Assembly: GCA_963576735.1 (NCBI GenBank)
Contig: OY755178.1
Span: forward strand, 17,670,001 to 17,734,000
Reading direction: 5' to 3'
Length of the DNA: 64,000 nucleotides
DNA from: Bedellia somnulentella
Taxonomy: Eukaryota; Arthropoda; Insecta; Lepidoptera; Bedelliidae
The notes under the pieces are model-generated. The model was not told the origin of the DNA. It saw nothing but the letters and a program-made list of their open reading frames with translations, and did no database searches. Made by a program: the position numbers and the translations under genes. Position 1 is the stretch's first letter, and every line of letters starts with the position of its first letter. Shown one piece after another: positions 1-11,700 of the stretch.

Positions 1-64
1 GGGTTCCCAATCCAGGCACAGCCTGTCTCTTGGGAAACCTATTAATAATAATAAATCAAAAAAA
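1..64 (+). repeat. 3' tail of a retroposon at the window edge
   Basis: The window opens with a short stretch ending in a (TAA)n run and then an A-run, as in the 3' tail of a non-LTR retroposon. The body lies outside the window, so the family cannot be named. Confidence 0.35.
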
Positions 65-391
65 AAAAGAGTTATCTATGGTAGGAAGTGACGTAAGACA
101 TAATTAAATGAAAAAAATAATAATATAAATATAATAAAGTTAAGTTAGTTATAATTTTATGAAATAAAAAACGAATATTACTTATGTTTTATTTTATTTT
201 AAAACTAGAAAATAAAAATAAACTTCTTGAAGAAATTAACAAAAATGGCTAAAACGTCTTTCACACAATTTTTTTTTCAAAGTATCAATTTTGAACAACT
301 TTTTTGGTTTAGATTAATTATTGTAATTACTTATCAGTCTTTTTGTATAACAAAACCTATCTTATATTAATACTAGACACATTTCTTACAA

Positions 392-830
392 ACATAATCT
401 TTATGATTTCCTCAAACAGATTTTTTACATAGTTTACATTCCATTTAAGTCATTCTTCTTAATTTGGACGGTCAATATGCACAATATCTTTTCTTTTTTA
501 CAACAGACCCTTTTTCTTGCTTTTTATCAGCATTTTCAGAAGTTTTTTTTTTATATATTGGCCATAATGGAATCGCCGTCATTTTCGTACAAAACCGTTA
601 AATTTCTTCCTGGATCAACGTTCTTCGACTTACTATTGCGATATTGTCGTTAAATACCTTGAAATAAGTATAAATAATCGTTAAAATATGCTTAGCCCCA
701 AAATATTTCATAAAAGTTGCACAAAAGATAATCTTGATATATTTGTATATTGTCTTGAAGATTGTACAACACATCGGTATCTTGGTGATGAATGGACTTA
801 TCGTTTGAATATTTTTGTTCATGAAAACCT
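392..830 (-). pseudogene. Decayed piggyBac-like transposase, C-terminal part
   Basis: Reading the minus strand from about 501 to 392 gives a degraded cysteine-rich tail with the pieces KKRYCAY, PSKLRR and CKLCKKSVC, broken by in-frame stops. This order matches the C-terminal zinc-finger-like domain of piggyBac transposases (family knowledge), which helps bind the element ends. The preceding minus-strand stretch 598-822 is open but only weakly transposase-like. No terminal repeats or TTAA duplications were found. It is a dead fragment lying downstream of SQOR. Confidence 0.6.
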
Positions 831-990
831 CACGTGGGGATTATTACTAATAAATAAAGGAAAGAGAAATTTCGACACAGGCGGGAACCGAACACGCGAC
901 CTCGGGTATACCCGTCGCTCTGCCAATTGAGCTACCGTGTCAATGCGAAATTCTATCCTTTGTTTCTTTTACACTTTTAAGTAGTGTTTG
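808..990 (-). repeat. SINE-A copy (tRNA-like retroposon)
   Basis: Minus-strand copy of a tRNA-like family. It has an A-box-like TAGCTCAATTGG, the anticodon-region segment, a degenerate B box, and the tail that reads as TTTCGACAC and TTCATGAAAACCTCA on the plus strand. The T-arm has two changes from other copies in this window, so the copy is aged. Confidence 0.7.
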
Positions 991-1953
991 GACTTACCGT
1001 TGCGACGCAGCATTCTCCGGGTAGCTACGGCCAACGACAGAGTTGGCTGAGCAAGACAGTTCCCTGCCAATTACCACTAAAAAGAGGTAGTGATATTTCA
1101 AAATCGCGTACGTCCCGCGGACGTAGATTATCTTTCTACGGTTAAAGAAGCTTATCCAGACTTTTAAAATGTTTTCAATTCTGCAGAGCAAGATCTTTCT
1201 CTTATTGGTTAGGCGTTTTTGAGTGTGTGTTGTTGTTTAATTTTGAGTTAAGTTTTCAATTATCAGTAAATTTGAGATTGGTGCAATAAAACAAGGAGTA
1301 ATATAGAAATTGTAAACACGTTTTTATTTGATAAAATTACATATAAATTGTGTATACATTTTAGAATAAGACAACATTTAGGCAACGTAACTATTACTTA
1401 TTTCAACAAACTTAACACGAAATTTTGAGTATTTTAATATCTAGGTCTTTTATGCAAAGAGTGTACCAAATTAAACAGATTAAAAAAAATCTAAGAAATA
1501 TTCTAACCGAAACCGATAAAATAAAGAAGGGAAGCAAAAGCAACTAGTAATACAAAATAAAATTGTTATAAAATAAAATGAGTAGTCTCCACTATTCAAT
1601 AAAATTACTGGTATTTACGTGGTTAGAATGACGTAAAGATATAAGTCACTTAGTAAAAATCACATTCGCACAAAAACACGTAGATGTTTATAAAAGCTTT
1701 TAAAAAACGAAATTCAATTCTTGAAATTACTAAAAAAACTTGCATTTAACATTAAATTCCCCCATTTATCACTTGGAAGCACCTTAAATTTCCTTATATA
1801 TAGAATTTCAAGTTTAATAAATTAATAAAAAATATACAAGTTTTCAATTACCCTATCATCATGTTTTTTAATACGTAACCAACACTGTTAAACAGTTTAC
1901 ATAATTTAAAAACAAAAATCATATTTTTGTCATGGCTACCCAAAGAGGACTTA

Positions 1954-2204
1954 GGGCCGGCGCTGACTGCCGGCATGGCATGGCAAAGGATTTCGGTAAG
2001 ATATAGCCATTTTTAATCTTATTACCATGAGAATAGAATTCATTTTACTTTATTTTGACACAACGATGCCGAGGGAGGCCGCGGTAGGACAGAACGTCGG
2101 CATCGTTGTATAAAATGAATTCTATACTCATGGTAATAAGATTAAAAATGGCTATATCTTACCGAAATCCTTTGCCATGCCATGCCGGCAGTCAGCGCCG
2201 GCCC
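1954..2204. mobile_element. Fold-back MITE with TTA target duplication (Harbinger-like)
   Basis: Two arms of roughly 95 bp (about 1954-2053 and 2111-2204) are near-perfect reverse complements and begin GGGCCGGCGCTGAC. The loop contains a GC-rich core. TTA is present on both sides (1951-1953 and 2205-2207), the duplication typical of PIF/Harbinger elements. No coding capacity. It lies between the piggyBac remnant and the SQOR 3' end. Confidence 0.7.
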
Positions 2205-2307
2205 TTAACTAAATAGAGGAGAAACTTATTATCCGTGAACGATTCAGTGCATTTCAACTGACTTAAGTAAGCTAATGTATGGCCAACAAAAATTAAAACA
2301 CGAAATA

Positions 2308-2575
2308 ATAAAGGAAAGAAAAATTTCGACACAGGCGGGATTCGAACCCACGACCTCGGGTATACGCCCCCGTCGCTCTTGCCAATTGAGCTACCGTGTC
2401 AATGGCTGCCAGCGCGAAATTCTGGTATCCTTTATTTCTTTTACACGTTTTTAGTAGTGTTTACCCGAGGTCGCGGGTTCGAATCCCGCCTGTGTCGAAA
2501 TTTTTCTTTCCTTTATTTATTCTTTATTTATTAGTAATAATCCCCACATGAGGTTTTCATGAACAAAAAGATTTA
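2308..2575. repeat. SINE-A inverted pair
   Basis: A minus-oriented SINE-A head (B-box complement GGATTCGAACCC, A-box complement CCAATTGAGCTA) is followed at about 2461 by the 3' half of a plus-oriented copy (B box GGTTCGAATCC, then the common tail to about 2575). The two T-arm/tail segments face each other and could fold into a hairpin. Confidence 0.7.
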
Positions 2576-2760
2576 AATTGAATCAACTAATCAAGGTATA
2601 TAGAGACGAACTATTTTGAAAAGAAGTTTTCAGCATTTTTTTTTTTGCATATTTTTTACTGGACTACTTTTGCTTTCCTCTCTATTTAGTTAACTCCTCT
2701 ATGTGCCTAACCTAACAGCCAAATTATATCGCTTAAAATACGTATTCAAACTTTGTCGCA

Positions 2761-5700
2761 CTATTTACCGAATGGATTTACTATTTTCCTGACGAATTCT
2801 GGGCCGTCGTAATTTCCTTTCAACATAAAGTTCCAGTAAATGAAAGGGAAAAGATCTTTCTTCATGTAGAACGCCATTTTTGATTCTTTTGCCTGCAAGT
2901 AAGAAACACTATTTATTAATTCCTTGTCCATTAATTAATTATATGGTCAAATCACAAGATGTTTTTTTTTTATTTCAGCTGAGGCTATGAACCTCACCAT
3001 ACTTTCTCAGTGACACTTTTTAATTATTAACTATATTGACAATTACAATACTTTAGATAAGCATTCCATGGGCAAAGTTGTTTAATTTGATGTCTTCTAT
3101 CAATTTAAAACATAAAAAGGGTACATTTTAAAAACGAGGTCTAGGCCAATTGTCATTTCACTCGAGGGAATCTTGCTGTGGGAAATACCCAGTTTTTATT
3201 GTTAATTAGAGGACATGTTGAGATAGTTTGGGCACATCGAAAGGATGCAAGGAAGGCAGGAGCCAATGTGGAAAGTAATGTTAGTAGAGGAAGACCTCGG
3301 AGGACACATTTGAACCATATAGAGAATGTGCTCAAAAAGGCAGGGGCGTCCGAACTATGTAGGATAAAAGAGCACGTATGAAAAGATTGATAGATGTGAA
3401 TGAAGCTTCGAGAGAGGCGATCGATAGTCTCTGCTTACCCCAATGGTAAATAACGGCGTGAGTATTTGTATGTTATTGTTAATATTATGCAAGACTACTT
3501 AACTAAAGGAGGATGATAGAAATGGGGTGTTGGCGCTGACAATCACTTATCGGACATTTAAAGACAATATGTATGTAAGTATACAAATACAATGATTGAA
3601 AGGGAACGTCTCGTGCACAACGCCGTCGTACAGAAACTCGCACAACATGCAAGTGTTGTACGACGTCAACAACGGACAGATGTATGTATGTATCTATGGA
3701 TGGATCGTTGGGTGGAGGTATGGATGCATTGAAAGATGGATGGATTGATGGACGGATGTATGTATGCATACCAAAATAACTAAACCCACCTGATTGAAAG
3801 GGAAGGTCTCGTGCACAACGCCGTCGTACAGGAACTCGCACAACATGCAAGTGTTGTACGACGTCAACAACGGACAGATGTATGTATGTATCTATGGATG
3901 GATCGTTGGGTGGAGGTATGGATGCATTGAAAGATGGACGGATGTATGTATGCATCCCAAAATAACTGAAACCCACCTGATTGAAAGGGAACGTCTCGTG
4001 CACAACGCCGTCGTACAGGAACTCGCACAACATGCAAGTGTTGTACGACGTCAACAACGGACACGCTCCGTAGCCGTTGTAAGTGCTCGGTTTGTTGTCA
4101 GTCTTTGATATCAGTGAGGAGACGTTGTCCCATACCACTACGCTTTGGCCGGCTGGAATTAACATTTGTAAAGTTCGTTTTAAAGTTATATTTATCAATG
4201 GTAAAATGATTATTCGGGCATGGTATCGTTGGATTGATTGAGTCCTGACCATAGAAGAAACGAAGAATGACAATATTCTTTAATAATTGAGTGCATTTGC
4301 ACTGACATTAGCGAAGCAAATGTATGAGCAACAAAAGTCAAAACATTGAATCAACCAATCAGGGTGTCGGGATATCTTATTTTGACAATAGGCTATTTGA
4401 CTGTAATAAAAATATACATTTCTTTTATTTCATTAGTCTTAATATTTCTTTTTTGGAGCAATATGTAATAATGTGAGATAAAAATATTGCATTATTTCAC
4501 TAAAATCCGTCTTCTAAAATAAGTATTTTTGATGTAACTGTCACGTGACTTAAAACGACCGTGATTGGCTATTTCTATAATGACGTAGATCGCGCAGAAA
4601 CTAACTGTGTATCGCTTCGCTCATTGGTCTTTAATGCGGAATTGACGTCATTTGTGCTACAGCCGCCATATTACTTAAAGTCGCGTTTTCGCGGCACATT
4701 TTATATTGCATTTTCTTTTTCGATTTTTTAATAAAATAGCTAAAATGAAGACAGAAAAATATTTTTTTAGGGCTCCTTATAAACAAATTAACACCGTAAG
4801 ATAGTTTTCAAAACTAAGTCAAAAAGCCTATCAGTATTTAGCGGATTTTTTTAGCAATTTTTGAACTGAAGTACGTTTGGTTTCCGCTATATTTAGTTAA
4901 TACGTTATCTATGGTGCTGACCGATGCTTTGGTGACTTGCTCAACGGACTTCTATAAGCTACGTTCAGCCAGAGCAGTCGACTAAACGAGCGTTCGTGAA
5001 GATGTAATGTTAATAATATGTAAAGTAGTAAGAAGATTATAAACATTTTAAAAGAGGATCTCATCTAGTGACGAGAGAGAGATAATTTTGTAACACATTC
5101 GTATTATCTAATAGAAGTAGTGGCTGTTGACTTAAAATAGGATTAAGCATTGGTTTTGTGTGTCTCGAACGAAGCAATTAAGGTTTAGAGCCTTTACACA
5201 CAGCTACTTTTTGTTGTTGCACAGTCGACGCGTTTTTGCACGATGCATATGTAAGTCAGACAGCCCAAACAAGTTTGTTTGAACAATGGAGCGCGATAAG
5301 AAGTCGTGGTGTGCAGAGGCTCTTAATGAGACTTTATAAGTTTGGCTAAGACAATGTGGCAAAGGACCCATTACACAACTCGTTATATTACAATCTTTTC
5401 CTTATTTATCATGGTTGCTAACGGTGAGGGAAAACATCGTGAGGAAACCCACATGGCTGAGTTGTACTTAGTCATGTGACAGTGTATTCGTACAAAACGG
5501 CGATAGGCCTGCCCCCTATCACGTGAGTACACTGTCTAAGCAAAACGTGGGTATCTTCTCTGGAAACTAGATGGCGCTTGCCATGTGAGTTCAGGAGTAT
5601 TGGTACCTCTGCCAACCCCTTCGGGGATAACGCGGTGTACACGTTTATGTTATGTTATGTTATGTTTCCTTACTTAATTTAGCTATAGTGGATCAGCAAT

Positions 5701-8700
5701 TTTACTTTTGAAGCTTGGATACGCTCTTTTGCTATTTATAGCGGTGAGTACATGTACTTATGAAAATATAAAAAAATATTAAAAATGACTCAATTAAATC
5801 AAGTAGAAACATAGCCAGTGCAAAAAATATTAAATATAAGATATACGCCTGTTTAAATTTCTTACCAACAGCAGCAGCAGTCTTAGCATTAGGTGTATTA
5901 GTGCAATCACCAAGTCCAAAGATATTAAAGTATTTCTGATGCTGCAGCGTTCCTCTATCCACATCAAGAAACCCGGTTTGGTCCACCAAAGACTTGCAAG
6001 TACGCAGACATTCTGGGGTCCTCATAGGGGGCGCCACGTGTAATAGGTCGTAACTGTACTTTACTTCCTGTTAGGATAAAATAAAATGATTGTAAAAGAA
6101 TACTGAAATGTTGTTATAAAGTTTAGTATATAGTAAAGAAATGGAAAAATAATAATAACATAACATAAACATAAACGTTCACGCCGAATATCCCCGAAGG
6201 GGTTGGCAGAGGTACTAATCCTTCTGAACATCACGTGACTTTTTCACCTGTCAAAAAATAATAATAATTCAGTTTTTCAATTAACAAGAAACACAATTAA
6301 TTACGGAAGTAAAGTAACACAATTAATTACGGAAGTAAAGTAACACAATATTTAGAAAATAGTACACAGCGATGTCTAAACTTTGAAGTGTAAGAATAGC
6401 AGAGCATAGGTCTTACAAAAATAAACATAATAATAACATAACATAAACGTTCACGCCGAATATCCCCGAGGGGGTTGGCAGAGGTACTAATACTACTGAA
6501 CATCACGTGACTTTGTCACCTGGTGTTCAGAGTACCCACGTTTTGCATGGACAGTGTACTCACGTGATAGGGGGCAGGCCTATCGCCGTTTTGTACGAAT
6601 ACACTGTCACATGACTAAGTACAACTCAGCCATGTGGGTTTCCTCACGATGTTTTCCCTCACCGTTAACAACCATGATAAATTAACCACACATATGTCTT
6701 TAGAAAAGACAAATTGGTGTAGGCCCGACCCAGGATTTGAACACTAGTCGTTTGCACGATAACCGAGTGTTCTACCCACTGGGCTATCACGGTTGCTAAA
6801 ATAAAATAAATAAACTAAAATAAAATTTAAAATAATATAACTAAAATACAAAACTATAAGATGGTACATCTATACCTACTATAAAGCTAGTTCTTTTAAA
6901 AATAAAACGTACTGTCCAGTTACTTGAAATCAAAATTAATTTGAGGTAGTTAATAAAGGTGTTTCAGTTTTTATTCTGTTGGGTAAAGTAATGGTGACGA
7001 TACCAAGACAAAGTACGCACGTTATTGGGATCCTCGTTGCAGTAAAACGTCGCTATTTTCGTGATCGGATCCACCGCTTTCAGAGATGTCCTATAATTTA
7101 CATCCACGTGTTTTCGTTCGGCTACCTGGAAAACACGATTAAATCTTAATTAGACTGAGGACTGCTAAAGTTTTGGTAAATTTATACACAGACTGAAAAT
7201 CGCTCAGTAAATCCATACGTAATAAGGTCATCTTTGACTGAAAATCGCTCAGTAAATCCATACGTAATAAGGTCATCTTTTAATTATCATTATTTTATTG
7301 CTTCACTAGAAAAACGCAAGATCAGAAAACTTTTTAAGTTATTTTCACACTTTTCGTCTACGCGGAGCCGGCTACCCGGCGGCTAATTTATTCAAATTCA
7401 AAATTCAAATTCATTTTATTTGCTCATACTTAGACGGCGGCATTAAATTCTAAAGTAGGTAAACGAATAATCCGGCAACCGGTACGTGGAAAAGCGCTAA
7501 CACTTTATCACAAATATTACAAACATAATAAGTATACAATATTTTCGTTCTCTACTAACATTACCATTCACATAATTTAAATCTTTTTGTTCATGAAAAC
7601 CTCATGCGGGGAAAATTCGGAGGTAGGAGACGCAAACACTACTAAAACGTGTAAAAGAAATAAAGGATATAAGAATTTCGCGCTGGCAGCCATTGACACG
7701 GTAGCTCAATTGGCAAGAGCGACGGGGGCGTATACCCGAGGTCGCGGGTTCGAATCCCGCCTGTGTCGAAATTTTTCTTTCCTTTATTTATTCTTTATTT
7801 ATGGCAAATATTTAACACGGCAACTGAAATCCTTTTTAGGCAACTTACTATTAAGTCACAAAAAAACTAACTTGGCAGTGATTAAATATCTTAGCAACTA
7901 TTAAACTATACAAGCAACAAAATGCTGGGATCAAAAAACTAAAAAAACGGCTGCTACTGTGAGTAATAAAACCTAATGTGGCGACTAATTTTTCCGAGGG
8001 GATATCATACATTCTTCACTGGCAACTATTGGATTTCATTATAAAAATACACATCTGGCAGCGATTTTTAGGTACCTTTAAAACTGAAAATGGGTATTAT
8101 AATAATGTATTTGGATATTAGAATATTGTTTGCAGATTCGTAAATTCTTGAAAAGGCGGCAAATGCGCTCGCTCGCTTTTTTATTTTTGTGACTATAATA
8201 TTAAGTAAATTACATATTATGTGTATTGAAGTAAAAATTAATAAAAATAAAATAAATTGGGTTAGGTTAAAAGTTGCTTCACCCAGCCTAATGGGCAGAT
8301 GCAATTATGTTAGGGAAGGAAAACAGAGGGAGGATTGGGGGGCGAAGCCCCCCTCATTAAAAAACAATTAATCACCACAATTGTTTTTGTGCTAGGTTAG
8401 GTTAGGGTTAGCTTGTGTCCCTTAGAGAGGAAATAGGAACCCCACGAAGCGGGGTGACGTCGACCCGCTGTTAGGTAAGGTTAAGTTGTGTAGGTGTAGG
8501 TTCATTTAAAAGAGGGAATGTTAATAAAATAGACCAAGAATAGTTTTATAGCATGTCACAATTTGGTTAATTTAGATCCCTACAAATGTAGCCAAAGTAT
8601 TTTTTTAAGATCTTGTTTGTATTTATTTCAGACCTCATTTTAGAATTTATGAAAGCCTATTTTAACTTTTTTATCCGCCAATAATTTGTCGCCTTAGAAG

Positions 8701-11700
8701 AAATTAAATTGCCACAAAAGAAAATCACTGCCACATAAAATTTAAATAAAACCTCAAAACTCATTAAAAAGCCGCCGCTTTCTAGTTAAAATGCTACCTC
8801 TAATTAAGAGCTTATTCCATTTGTCTGAATTCAGACGTCTGAAAGCGAGTGCGTTAAGCTGGCGTACCATGAAGCTGTATCGAGCTGGTTACTATGTCAA
8901 AAAACTCTGCCTAACTAGTGAAAACGTACACAGTGAAAATGGTGTTTATTTCCTAAACTAAAGAGGCACTATTTTTTTTAGTTTTACACTAATTAGGCAC
9001 TATTTAGGCAGAGATTTTTGACATAGTAACCAGCTCGATACATATTCATGGTACGCCAGCTTAACGCACGCGCTTTCAGACGTCTGAATTCAGACAAATG
9101 GAATAAGCTCTTTAGTCGCCGCCAAAGTAGATTATTTACTATCCATTTTCAGTTTTTTTACGACTTGAAATGGCATCAATTTGTCGCCGCGTTAAATACA
9201 TGCCTTTATTTATTAGTAATTACCATTCACATTGGCTCTATATATCTACCATTTTATTTTCATCCGTCCTCTCCTAAAAGTGCATCATCAATTCAAACGT
9301 ACTAACCTTCACCAATTGGTCCGCATATTTCTTAACTCCAAATATAACAGGTAAACTCGTGTTGTATATTATCTTCGTTTTAACTCGAACGTTGCTCTGA
9401 AAATAACAGTAATTGCTAATGAGAAACACTATCTCTCGTTCAAAAGATAATTTAACGCGGAAATCCGGAAATAGCATTTATGCCGTATATATTTAAAGGG
9501 TCGAAAGGGTACATACATCATACATATACTCACGGCTATAAATCCTTAGAAGGAGTGGTCAGAGCTAAGGAATTATAAATTCCTAAGCCACTTTTGGAAG
9601 TCACGTCGGGAAAAAGATGTTAAAATAAAGGTTGTTGGTGATGGGTCTCCAACCGCATCGCATGTATGTATGTATGTATACATAAGCATTTCTTCCCGTG
9701 AGAGCCTTAAAAGTGCCTACCTACTATCCTTCATTTTACACAAACTTTTCCCTCTAAACTTCCAAATATGGTTGAGAAATTTCCAAATTTGAAGCTCTAG
9801 CTTTTTTGGAATTCTAAGTCGTGTTCATACATTATATATGTTTTATTTCACCCTAAATCAACAATCACCAATTTTCCCCTCATTTCTTTCTCCAAACCAG
9901 ATACCAAAATCAAACTAACCTCATGAAAGTACGACTCAGCCAAATAACACATCTTCTGCGGCGCGCCCGCACACTTGATGGGCGAGTCCGGATACGTGAA
10001 CACTGCCACGCCGCCATTGAACTCCTTGACGTTCCTCCACGTCTTCTCTACGTATCTGTGGTCGTATATCGTGGAAACACAGCTGTCTGGCGCGTCCAGA
10101 GCCTCTTGAAGACCGGATACCTAGGATGGAATTGTTATCTTTACATGAATACGTATAATTTAACATAATAACAACTATGATAGATAGTCTGGATACGTGA
10201 ACACCGCTACGCCGCCATTGAACTTCTTGACGTTCCTCCACGTCTTCTCTACGTATCTGTGGTCGTATATCGTGGAAACACAGCTGTCTGGCGCGTCCAG
10301 AGCCTCTTGGAGACCGGATACCTAGGATGGAATGATTTATCTATATATTATTACGTGAAATATATAAAAACACGTTTGATAGATAGTCTGGATACGTCAA
10401 CACCGCCACGCCGCCACCACCATCTTTTCTACGTATCTTTGGATTTATATCGTTGAGATATAACTATTGGGAGAATTTTGTAGACCTGATATCTGGGATG
10501 GGATTGATCTAAATATTTTAATACGTAAAAAGATTTGAAGGAGCAATTTAAAGATAATGAAGCCGTTGGAGCAGTATATAATTTTGCAAAACTAAAAGGT
10601 TATAGCCACTCCAGATAGGGGATTCTGAAAATTCTCTAGCCCTCCTTACATTCATAATTCTACTAATAAATTATCTTCTATCTTCTCACTTTGGACTCCC
10701 ATCTTAGTAAGACAGCTATCAATCTGTTATTTAAACGTCTTGCGAGGTCGTCCTCTACTAACAACACCGTCCACATTGGCGTTCACCATGTAGCCAGTAA
10801 TTTTTTATCATTTTTCTATATTGCATACTACAGTTACTCTTTATTTATATTATTACTAGTGGATCGTCCCAGCTTCGCACGGGTAGCGTTGTTTTTTTAA
10901 ATATCTGAGGTTTCTTTCTTCAGTCCCTGCTTAAGCATTGTGAAATTCAGCGCAATGTTTTCAATTTATTTAATTTATAGCACTACCTAAACAGTGTAGT
11001 TTGGTGATTTTGAATGCGCTTTAATGAACGGTTCAGTATTTCCATTAAATAGCAAATTTTGGAATAAAACGCTATGAAGTATTTATAACAATCTGAAAAA
11101 TAAATCATTACGTGATGTAGGATGCAACTACTGGCGCCATCGAGTATGTTATATATAAATTAGTAAAGATTTGGTTTTGGTCACGGGCGCGCTGGCTTAT
11201 TTTATGTATAATTTCGGTGTTTCTCTACCGATTTCTATGTTTTTTTTTTTATTGAATAGATAATAATGTTACCTTTTTTAAATTAGGGATGAATGAGAGG
11301 TTTACAAACGTAAGAGTAAACAAATATAATCAGAATGATCCGAACTGCTAAGCTATCATGAATTACACGTGTTATTGTGAGTCAACCGTAAAAGATAGAC
11401 ATAAACTACTGAGGATTTTTTTTTAGATAATTTTATGAAGAATATTTCCGTCACACATGATTTCTATGTAAGTTCAACCAATGAAGCTGCACACGCGACG
11501 GAAGCTTAAAAAATGGAGTAACTACTCCCGTTTTCCCAAAATTTCCCAAAATTCCCCTTTACTACTCTGCTGAAAAGTATACAAAAACCTGCGCAGGTGT
11601 ATGAAGAATAATTGTACCAAGTTTCGTTAAAATCCGTCGAGTAGTTTTTGTTTCCATAAGGAACATACAAACCGACAGACAGACAGACAAAAAATTTACT

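Noticed and set aside
3503..4273. A 256-codon minus-strand frame as one protein
   Set aside because: It is SQOR exon 8 read through its donor into tandem partial exon copies and TATG-rich intron. Only 3977-4152 is coding in the assembled gene.
7700..7768. Possible functional tRNA gene (A and B boxes, T-arm GGTCGCGGGTTCGAATCCCGC-like)
   Set aside because: The anticodon arm does not form a regular 5-bp stem with a 7-base loop, the acceptor arm is imperfect, and the same sequence recurs many times with a common tail. It is a tRNA-derived repeat.
8385..8480. GGTTAGG-like words as telomeric repeats
   Set aside because: There are only two or three imperfect units inside element X, not an array.
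9936..10241. Long minus frame joining exon 4 and its copy
   Set aside because: It is in a different frame from SQOR. The openness comes from the duplicated exon sequence.
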